Part shown: positions 50,901 through 62,900 of the stretch, piece after piece | Numbering within the stretch: position 1 is the stretch's first letter | Layout: each line of letters begins with the position of its first letter | NCBI GenBank assembly: GCA_026874595.1 | Contig: CM049306.1 | Coordinates: 55,487,519-55,551,518 of the forward strand | DNA from: Sipunculus nudus | Lineage: Eukaryota; Annelida; Sipuncula; Golfingiida; Sipunculidae | Reading direction: 5' to 3' | DNA length: 64,000 bases | Position numbers and translations under genes: made by a program | The notes under the pieces: generated by a model | What the model saw: the letters and a program-made list of their open reading frames with translations, nothing else | The model's database searches: none | Told to the model about the DNA's origin: nothing

Positions 50901-53900
50901 AGGATACAGTCATTAAGTGTTAAAAGAAAAACAAATTGTTTTTTTTTTATTTTAATTTTCAGTTATTAAAAATTGTTAAAAAAATTATAATTGTTATCAT
51001 TTTATATTTTATGTTATTATTTTTACCTTAGCTTGCTACATGCCACATGAGTCATATTCTCATAAGGATGAACCCTTTGTTGAGTTCTTTAGTAAATAGT
51101 CCCGTTGATAATAGTTCAGTTACTCAGTAAACATGTAACATTTTCAATCTTGTACAATGACTGATTACTTGATTTATGAAAGACTGCTGTGTTTTATACC
51201 TGACAGGTGTAGAAAACTACAACTTTCATCAAATACAGCATGTTCCCAGTTTAGTACTGGGCTTATTTGTCACATTTCATAACTGCAGGCAAAAGGACCT
51301 CGAAAACTTCTTGGAGCACACCAGAGCAAAGTTTGTGGGATTTCAAGTAAAAAATGATAGTCAGTCCCTGGCAGGACTTCCTAGACCAATACATGAAGGG
51401 GTTAAAGTCTTAAAACAGGTAAGTACTGATGTTTATGTCAATGGCTTATGTTTCCAGCTTACCTGGCTGTAAGTCATACAAAACTATGTCTTTATCACTG
51501 GTCATTCAATCTGTCTCTCTGTTAGTATCAGTAAGTTGCAAATCATGTTATGCAGTGAAAGTTCTAAATTTGCAGGCAGGTCTACATGAATTCCCATTGA
51601 ATAACTCAAATTAGGACAGTTGTTCTGTATTCTGCGAACTTTGGGGAAAACACTTTTTACCACCCTGGAAACCATGTAGTGTTGTGTAGGGCTGTGTATG
51701 GCCAGGAAGCTCATGAGGCAAAAAGATTCACAGTTCGACATGATAATATGCAAATTGTGTTTTTAACCCTTTTTGCTGTACATTAATCATAGCAAGTGAT
51801 AATTCAATAACCCTACTGCATATTAATTAGTGTATACATAATAATATGCTTTAATTTTGATTTAATATTGATGTGTATGACTTCTACATGTTACCAATGA
51901 GGACACAGCAAATTAATGGATAAAAAATGTTAAGTAAAATTCAGTTGAGTAAAAGATCTTTATGTTTAATTTATGCTATTTCTATATGTCTGTTAACTTA
52001 AATAATTATCTCAACAGATTTGCAACCTTGCAATATTGTAGTAGGAAAATATTTGTGCTTGGATTTCTTGCATACGTCACAGACTCCCAGGATTTTGAAT
52101 TTTCTTTGCAACCCTAGTAGTCTAACGGTCACTCGCTGTATGAATACACTGACTAGCTACATTGACATCCAGACATTCTTATAATGTTTTTACCTCATAC
52201 ATGCATGTATGCTTGATACAAAAATTGTATCTTTCCTCAAGCTAAAATTGTGTAATTAGAGCTCAGTTTTAATCATAATCAAATGCAGAGACAGGGTCAT
52301 TGTTTGAATTCAGTAGGTTTCTGCTTATTCCAAGACTTTTTTTTTATTTCAGCATTTGTATGTGTCTCTGTCAGAGATTCAAATTAAAAAGGAAGAAGAA
52401 ATAAACAGGAACCCATTATCTAAGGTAAAAATTTTCAATTGTTAATAATATGAATATATGTATATTGTCATATATATGACAAAGATGTTTTGGGAGGATT
52501 GATAGCTTACACATACAGTATCTGATGTGAAATCAGCTGCACCAGTTTCAAGCTGGTTGTTATAACTATACAGTTGCTTTACAGACAGAATATTGTTCTT
52601 CATAATAATATACTTATTCTATTCCTCTAAAGAATCACATGGTTATGTAAAAAACAAAGGAACAATGTTTCTTCCTGAAAGGTTCCAATTGGTTTCATGC
52701 ATAGCTAAATTTGAATTTTGTAAAGCTAAAACTACTTAAAAATCTGTACTGAAATAGCTGCTTCATTTACATTTATCAGCAGTTTGTTTCTGTACAATCT
52801 CTTGTGCCATTTTTAATCTATCACTGTGATAAACATCATGTTAGGACAGTCAGATGCTTTGTGATAAACATGGGTTTTTAGAGTTTATTCATATAACTAT
52901 TATTAAAATCTCTGCTTATGTACAGGGCCATGAGGAAGAGATAATTGAGACACCAGATGAGATTTTATACAGAGGCATGCTGCCCAGCTTACCACAGTAC
53001 ATGGTGAGTACAGGAAAAACTAGAATACAGGTAGTTGACATGCGACTACGTGTATCTGCCGAATCAGAGTGGTATGGGTAAAGTGAGGTATGGATTGAGT
53101 GGTAAGGGGAAATAGAGTGAGATGTGTTGCATGTTAGCATGGATGTTTGCCACATAAATGTGACTGTAGGTGGCACTATGTGTCATTAGAAAGAGAAAGT
53201 TTTCCAAGATGTAAACACTTGCAAAATTTCAGAAGGTTAAGTCAAACCACTTCTGAGATATGAGTGATTTTCTCCCTAGACAGACACACAGATGGACATC
53301 ATGCAAAATGAGTTGAAGTTTGCGCTTCCAGTTTTGTGTATGATAAAGAGCTATTTAAGATCTATACACATGCAAAATTTCAGCTGTATGTGTCAAACCA
53401 GTTCTGAGATATTAGCATTGATGTCTGTAGTGTAAATGTGATTGTAGATTGTGCAGCCTGTTGTATATGAGAAATCTGTCTGAGATATATACACATGCAC
53501 ATATTTAGGCAGGATAAGTCAAACCACTGAGTGAATTTAACCCAAGGAAGATGAAGATATGGATGCTGTGCAAAAATGGTTGCAAATGGTGCCACCAGTT
53601 ACGTGTATAATAGAGAGTTTCAGGCTGATATGTCAAACCTGTCCTGAGATATTAGCATGGATGTCTGCAGCATAAATGTAAATGTAGGTGGGGCCACTTG
53701 TCATATAAATGAGAAACCTGTCCAAGATGTATACACATGCAAAATTTCAGGATATAAATGATTTTAACGCAAGACAGATGATATGATGGACGTTGTGCAA
53801 AAATGGTTGTAGATGTATGATATAAAGCCATCCAAGTGCTACACTTGTGCAGATTTGAGCCTTATTGGATAATAGGAGTCCCAAGATATGTGGGTTCATG

Positions 53901-56900
53901 TGTAAAAACAGATGCACAGATTTATGCTGTGCAGAGAGGAAAGGTCAGAGGTCAACTCAAAATTAGGGGGCAGCATAATTATGAGTTTCATTTTGTCATT
54001 CATTCTGTCAGGCGGTTACAGAGGAGTTCTTCTGCAACCTATGCCGCTGTGGCAGCCGGCTGAAAACATAGTATCTGCAAAACTCAGTTTTGGCAAATAC
54101 AATAAGTAGTCATCAGCCGCTTTTACATGATGCCAAATTGGGTTGCAAATTATCTCAACCACACCATTTTCCAAGAGTTCATTGAATTTAACAAGAACAT
54201 TGATCTCCACTATTTCAGTACAAGATGGGTATCTTAAGAGTTCAATATGGGCATACAATGCAGCAGGATTGAGGGCATCCAAATGTGCTGCAGCTGTCAA
54301 CTGTGGATTGATTTGTAATTTCAATTTGCCTTTGCAGATAGCATTGCTGAAAATACTGCTAGCTGCAGCTCCAACATCTAAAGCTAAAACAGAGTCCATC
54401 AATATACTGGCAGATGTTCTGCCTGAGGAAATGCCGTAAGTTTGTTGAATAACTTATTATTATCTGTTGTGTTTAAATTACTAGTGATTCATTAATTGGC
54501 CCACTCTCTTTATTTTTCAAGACATGGTGAACAAGTCAACCTTTTGATACTAGGGTTCATGCTACAGGCATGTATGTAGATGGATATTCAAATATTATGA
54601 GCAACTGTCCAAGTCATGCAGTAGAAACAAAAGGATATATTGGTCCATTAGTATAAGAAATAAATTTATAGGTTGGCCCAGTACGGTAGATTACTCTTAG
54701 GCCAATAAAAATAAAAGGTAGGGTTCTCAGGCACCAGGTGCATCAATATTACACCCCCCCCCCCCATCAAAAGTTTGTATTTTGATTTTCAACAGAAACT
54801 TTCCAATTTTTAGCTCTGGCCGCTCAGACATTACTTTCAAGAAGATGAAGTAATACAATTTTGGTCAGATTTCCTCTGTTATGTAGTGTTTTTATCTGTT
54901 TAGCAAAATAATTCTGTCATTATCATGCTTTTTGCCTGATCATATGACATTTTTATCAAAACACACGAAAAAAAGGGGGGGGGAAATTTGCCCCAATATT
55001 TTATATGGTATTGGGATGTCTTTTCCTCTGTGTGTCCATTAACCTTTGCTGTCTTTTTGATTACTTTCCAGGTATTGATGGGTTTTTATAGAACTCACTC
55101 TGAATCTTTACCAATGAATATCTGAGATAAATAAATCTGTGTATATTAAATTTTAGTGATAGGTCACCAGACTTCTGTATGTCCTATAGTTTGCACACAT
55201 GTGGTGCTCTTGTTAATGTTGCTGTTTAATGTTTGCTGTCAAAGGTATTTATATGGACCTGGCTTATAAAGCCTACCGGTAATATATTGATGAAGCATTA
55301 GATTACTTGATTTATGTGCATTAAGTTACAGGATCAGTCCCAGAGGTCAACTTCACATGCCATGTGAGCAAATTATTATTGCTAATATGTATGATGTTGC
55401 TTGTTTAATTATAGGACCACTGTTCTGCAGTCCATGAAGCTTGGTATCGATGTGAATAGACACAAAGAGATCATCGTCAAGGCGATATCTGGCATCCTGC
55501 TGCTGTTACTCAAACACTTCAAGCTTAACCACATCTATCAGGTCAGAGGTTAATCAGATTCATTGACAGTAATCCAGAATAATTAATATGCAATTCTTAT
55601 GTATGAATTAGTAATTCCTTTTGATGTTATACTTACTTCACTCTGTGAATTACATGAATATGTATTTGATTATGTTATCAGCAAGGCTAGGTATTATTTT
55701 TAGTTTAGGTATGCTGGGCCTTTTGAACTTATTCAGTAGAAAAGATAATGAATTTTGATTGCTGTAACATTTACCATTTTTCAATGATCAGTATATTTAA
55801 TACATAAAATAAGGTTTAAAATTTCTTGAGTTCACACTAAATTTGATATTTTGATATAACAATGTTATTTGGTTTCATGTATGTCAGTGAATTATCCATG
55901 TTTAAAATCTTTATATCTCTTAATTTTCTTCAAAAGAATAGGATTAAGTCTATTATGAATCTATAAAGTAATTTAAATGATTTTAATGAACTAATAAAAT
56001 CTGATGAGTAGGTCAGCCATTCCATTTGGTCATTTAAAAGCTTATTTTTTTGGGAGCACATTTTGTTGTAGTAAATAAAATATATCATTACATGCTTGCC
56101 TTTCCGTTGTAATAATGACTTTTAAAATTTAGGGTGAAAGGTGAAGTCACAAATACTGATGTTAAACTTTACTTCCACAGTTTGAGTTCATCAGTCAGCA
56201 TCTTGTTTTTGCCAACTGTATCCCACTGGTGCTGAAGTTCTTCAACCAGAATATTCACTCATACGTTACAGCTAAAAACAGGTAATGTAAGATCCCGCTG
56301 TTTTGGACAGGTAGCAGGTATAAAACTTGTCTTTGTATATCAGACTTGTCACAGTTGTGAATGTTTTATTTTAGCTTTGGTAAGTCATATGATTCAGTGA
56401 AACCTCTCCTAACAATCACCTATTTAGTGACCAACTCAAAATAATGACCACTTGTTCACAGTCTCTACTTTTTTCGCTGTTATATATAAGACCTTGTTCA
56501 GATGACCACTTCAGAAGGAAGTCTGGGAAGGAAGTTTGATGGCAGTGTTGAAGTTTACATTGTATACACACTGTTCTTTCTCAGTAACTGATTAAAATTT
56601 GGAGATTATTTGGGTGCATAATTGTTAAACATTATACATTGTGCCTCTCAGCATGATTGGTTATGTGTTGACTGTTTGTTGTTTTTGACTTGTTGTTGCA
56701 GTATATCTGTGATAGACTTCCCTTCTTGTGTCATCGGGGAACAGCCTGAACTGACAGCAGAAAGTCTGGTAAGTTAAAATCAGTATTTACATCAGCATGC
56801 CAGCTGTAATTTAGATATTTGCTTCACTTACAATTGCATATAAAGTATATTGTGTGGAGCATTGCTTGTAGACCTAGTATCAAAAAATCTTTCATGTAGG

Positions 56901-59900
56901 GCCACAAAAAAGTAAAGTTTGGTTCTCAGGCACTATTTTTCATGAATCAATGTTGGTGGGTGACTTTTTATTTTTAACCTTTATTATGTTTCAATATGTG
57001 TCATATGATAAGGGAAAAGCATGATCATAACAGAATATTTTTGCTAAACAAGTAAAAGCACTACAAAACAAAGGAAATTTTGTCAAAATTGTATTATTTT
57101 ATCTTCTTGAAAGAAATGTTCAACAGGCTGAAGCTCAAAATTGGTAAGTTTCTATTGAAAATAAAAATATAAAAATTTTATATGGGGGTTTTAAATTGAT
57201 GTGGGCGGTGCCTGAGAACCATACCTTTAATATTTTTTGGCCTAGTATATGTTTTGCTTATACTGTGCATGTTTTAAAAGTGGGCATGATTGGTTTTGTT
57301 AACAGAATTTCAAAAGCCTTGCAACTATTGTTTTATATTTACATATACTGTTACTTACAAAAAATAGACCCTGCAATAGATTTACTCTAATTTTCACATT
57401 TTCTGATACAATATGGCCTCTTGTTATGTTTCACTTCTTAGAGTAGGATAAGTGTCTAATTAAATTTTTAACTAAAATAAAGATGACAAAGAAAAGGTCT
57501 GGCTGTTCCTTAAAATGGGATTTATTATGTTTTCCCCCACCCCCTCCAGGGGGGACGTTGTTTTTAGTGCCATCCTCTGTTGTGGTCTGTAGGATATCTT
57601 GTGAACGCGATAACTTTTGAAGGGCTGCATATTTTCCCTCAAAATTTGACACGCTCATGGTTCCAACCAAATTCTCGGACAAGTTTGAAATCCAGTGACC
57701 TTGACCTTCATTGTCCAGGCCAAATCTGCCAAAATGTAAAATTCTTGGGAACCCCATAACCTTTGAAATGCTTCAGATTTGTCATCAAATTTGGTACAAA
57801 AATTGTTCCAACCAAGTTCTCGGTTGAGTTTGAAAATCAGTGACCTTGACCAGGATCTTCAAGGTCAAATCAGTGGGCTTTATGGGGAGACTGTGCCCAA
57901 CAGCCGGGTTTCACTCACAAATGAAAGTACAATTCAGGGGTTCCTCAGTGTTATTTACCCAGAAATGGGGATGACACACACCCAGGGCCAGCAAGAGTGG
58001 AACACAAAGCCTTGTTAACACCAGGATTATTGTGTGTAAGCCCCTGTCAAGTACTCTGAAACTGGAATGGACTTCTCCAGATGTACATTGTACTAAGTTA
58101 AGCAAGCATTTAAAGGACATAATCAGGAGCAATTTTAACCCTACTCTTCCACACTAACAGTTTTGCTTTATACAAAAGTTTACCAGCAAAACATCCCTGC
58201 ACACAGGCTCAGTACCTCTCATACAGTGTTTTAGCACCTTGTTATGGCTCTGCGTATTGGTAAACACAGTCCATGTGTGTTTGTTTACCAAAATAATCCC
58301 GTGTGACCAGAGGTCCAGTTGTAAGCTGCAACACATGATGTTACAGCCAGCAGGAACATGTATTACATTTTTTGGGCCAAGTCAATCAGGGAATCTCCAG
58401 ATTGACACGTGTTGTAGCCTGCCGCTGTGTTTATGTTTACACCTGTGATCACTCCATGTCCACTGTTTTTAACACTTGTTTAACGGAGTAAGCAAACGGT
58501 TTCAGGAAAATCGTTTGGCAGGTACCAATTCATTTTAAAGGGAAGAGACTATTTTTAGTGTTAATTCAACATGCTTTATAGGTGATTGGGCCCCTTTAAA
58601 AAATGGAGACGGTTACATCCACAAAAATCTTTTTAATAGGCCTGACAAATACAATGTTACACAGCTTAACTACTTACATGTGGCACAAGCATGATGTATA
58701 CAGAAATATTGATTTAATCACTGTTTACTTTACAGAACAGAGCTTTGGCGGTCAGTAGTACTATACATTATTTCTCATAATGATTCCTGCTTACTCTGCT
58801 TCATGTAGCACACTTGCATGCAGTGACATGAAAAATAATGCACTATAACTATACTAGTTTGTGATGCTATTATGTCATTGTACATACAACATTGTTGTGT
58901 ATTCCATTTTGGTCATTTGAAAGTTTTAATGTAAAACAATCTACCCAAATAATCATAGCTAACATTCTTCATATGTCATGCAAAATCACTTCCAGTTTTC
59001 TATGAGCCTACTGATAATAAATAATGTACTGGATTTGTATGTCCTTAAAATCAATAAAACAACATAAAATTTGAAATTTTAAAATGTGAAATTTTAACCA
59101 CTTAAAAAGTCATGAAATATCAGACTTATTTAAAAGTCATGCAATTTTAGAAAAAATGTGAGAAAAGAAATTGAAAAACATGAAATATAATTCAGATTTG
59201 GATCTGATGATTTGACATTTAAGTAGACATTTTACCAAAGTCCCAACAGCATTGTAGAATTTAAGATAAATTTCATGTGCATTTAATAAGAAACTTAGCA
59301 TACCTGAGAACATTATGTTTATGGAAATTCTGTTATGATGAAAGTTGCCCATGCACCAGACTAGACTCCTTTGTTGATATATTTTGTATTCCCATACACA
59401 TGGGTTAAGCTATATTATGTATTTAACATAGTTATGTTAATGATTATTGTGCCATCTTTTCATGATTATCTTAACCTGGGACTTTCCTGTCTTAATACAC
59501 TAAAATGTCAGAAAAGAATTGGGATCCTCAAAAAAATATGTGGACCATGATGCAGATTTTGTGCTCATCCTGAATTATGAATTCGATGTTTTAGATCAGA
59601 TAATTATAATATAAATTTATTTATTTTGCATGGATTGTACGAATAGCTATTAAGAAAAATCAAGGCACTCTCCATGGCTCTGATTATTGTTCAGTAGTCT
59701 GTATGGGTGGAGGAAACAGGAGAAAACCACCAGCCTTGGATGGGCAACTTCAACCCACTGTCATAGGCACACCCAGGATTGAACCTGGGTCGCAAGTGGA
59801 GAGAGCCAAGAGTTTTACCCCTCGACTGTCCAGGCCCCCAGTCATAGTCATTCACTGAATCATTTATTGAAACTTCATACATAGTGGAATGATGGAAGTA

Positions 59901-62900
59901 TTCTCATAGATGAAGGACAAGGCTTGGAAGTTTTAACTGTGTGAAGATCATATAACAACCAGAATACACAGCAATTTTGTATGTATCAGAACATTATAGC
60001 ATAACAGAATAGTAACTTAATGCACAGAGTGTGTGTGAGTGTTTGTTTCTGAGAACGGATTAGGTATGATTATGGAAAACTTGACTCTTTATTTTATTCT
60101 TACAAGTGCAACTGCAACTGCATGAATTGCTTATAACAATATGATAAAACAAATGATGCCAACTGTACATTTTGTATTCTGATTAAGCTATATATCAGTT
60201 ATAAGATATGGCATTGAAAAAAATAAATTTTATTAATGAAAAATATAGATTATTGATTTCAAGGCAGTTCATTTAAAACTGTTTTACCATATTAAGAAAA
60301 TAAACTGCTAATCCTTCTTTAATAATAAACATTTAAATATTTTTAATTGAAAAATGAGAATTTTAAGTAGTCATATTGAGATTTCATTGTACAGGAAGAA
60401 AAGTTTTATTTCTGGCATAAAAGGGACATTACTATGGAAAAAAAACATATATATGTTTGTTCTGATATGTTTAAAAGTGTCAGTTTGGTCTCATTTACAT
60501 AAATGACACTACTGACACCACTAACACTCCCATTGCAACTTTCAACATTGCATTTTTTATTATAATCAGTGCAAACCTCTACAGCCATCAACATGAAATA
60601 AATTCCATCCCCGTGGCAAACCTGTTTTTAAAATGCTTGAATCAATGTAATATTGTGTATCGTATAACATCTTTGAAAATGTGCATGTTAAATAATCTAT
60701 ATGAATGATATTATAATGGTTTAATCATTTATACAATAACATGAAATAAATCATTTGAAAATTTAAAATTTATATAATTATAATTTTGAAATGTAATGTA
60801 TGGTGTATTTATATATGTTATATATTTAGATATTCTAATCACTATAGTGATGAGTCTATAAAGATGGTAAAATGGTTTAAGTGAATAAGCGAACAATCAG
60901 CACATTAGAAATTGTGCCTGAGGTTAAATTAATTAATTTCATTTTGCAAAGAATTAAAATAAAAAATGCATACATAATAAGTTGTGCAACTCAGAACCTT
61001 AACATATTATTAAGTAACCTATTAGAGTATTTTTTTTGCAGATTGTTTAAAACAAATATTGAGCCTGGTATTAATATTAGTAATATCTTTCATTATGCTA
61101 CAAGAACTATATACATGTATTACAAAACATGTTTTCACCTTTGACCATTTGATCTTTAAAGACATTTTTAATACTAAGTATGTTTATGATTTTGAAAAGA
61201 ACAGAATGAGATTAAATGAATGCCATAAATTTTCTCCAACTTTATCAAAAGCAGCGATGTTTTTGTTTAACAATAGCAAAAAAATATAAGAAGTTAATGC
61301 CCATTTAAAACAAAATTTTAGCACCAGGTCATATCAGGTTACACTTTACATTTGTGCTATTTTAAGGGAGCTCGTAAATTGTAGTATCCAACTGAATAAC
61401 AAGGGACTTTTTTGTCATTACCTGCATTGATGGGTGTTGATTCCAGAAATGCTTCAGTTTCAATATTATTTTCTTTTGTCATTAATAGAGTTCTGACCTT
61501 CACAATATTCACAAGTATGAATCCAACAACATGACATGTAGTCAGGAGCAACAGTGCACACAGACCTTGTGTTTAATATGAGGCAGTATTAACACTAACA
61601 GTACTTTGTTGTATTTACAGGAGGCTGGAGACAGCATGCCATTCTGCTGGAGGAATCTCTTCTCATGTATAAACTTACTGAGGATTCTCAACAAACTCAC
61701 CAAGTGGAAACACTCCAGAACAATGGTGAGTTGGTCGTGCAGTGGAGGGGTTGGTAATCTGTGTTATAACTGACCATGGTATCAAATTCTCATGATGTAG
61801 CTCGATCCTCTGTTGCCTCGGAAATGCTAGTTTTTGGTTGTGAACATGTGGGAACCCAGTAGTAACATGTTAGAAACTTAATGCAATATTTGGGAACCCT
61901 GTCATAATATATGGGAATCCTATAATAAAATATGGAAACCCAGAAATAATATGTGGAACCCTGAAATAATATTGGGAGCCCTGTAATAAAGTGTGGGAAC
62001 CATGTAATAACATTGCGGGAAACCTGATATAAATGAGGGAACCCTGTAATAACTTGCTGCAACTCCATATTTATAACATATTTGAACCCATGGGTGACAT
62101 ATGGACCTTTGATAACATGTTTTGATTTGTACACAGATGCTGGTGGTGTTTAAGTCTGCCCCGATACTGAAGAGGGCACTGAAGGTAAAACAAGCTATGA
62201 TGCAGCTGTATGTGCTGAAGCTACTGAAGATGCAGACAAAATACCTGGGGAGGCAGTGGCGTAAAAGTAACATGAAAACTCTGTCAGCCATCTACCAGAA
62301 GGTCCGGCATCGTCTCAATGATGACTGGGCATATGGCAATGGTAAGATCTATATACCTGTCTGATATGTCAAGGCATGATGACCTGTTAATGATTAACCT
62401 ACTTAAAAAAATTTATAATGATTTTATAACCATAAATCTTAAAATGTGTGTAATCCTGTTCCTGAGTATGTTTTTTTTTACCTGAGGGAGATACGTTTAT
62501 CAGATGCATCCATCCTGATCAGAAATGATGGATATGGGATGAAAATTTAATCATTGTTCAATAATATAATTTGAAGTTTAAATATATCATAGGACAGATG
62601 TCACTATTATTTCATTTAGCAGAGCAGGGAAAGGTGGGTCTCAAACTTGGGCGTTAGATGCACAGTGCTATATATACCCTGTCATATTTGGTCTGCTTAA
62701 AATTCTTGCTCCTGTACTAGTGCCTGGTGGTGGTGAAACCCAGCAAACCTGCTAAAGCAAGCAGTGGTTAAACTGAAGGGGGTCCAGAATGACCATAGTA
62801 TTTACCACAGCATAAGGAAAATAATATCTGAATAAAATTTAAAGCATTACTTTGATTTTGTTACAGATATGGATGCTCGTCCATGGGATTTTCAGGCTGA

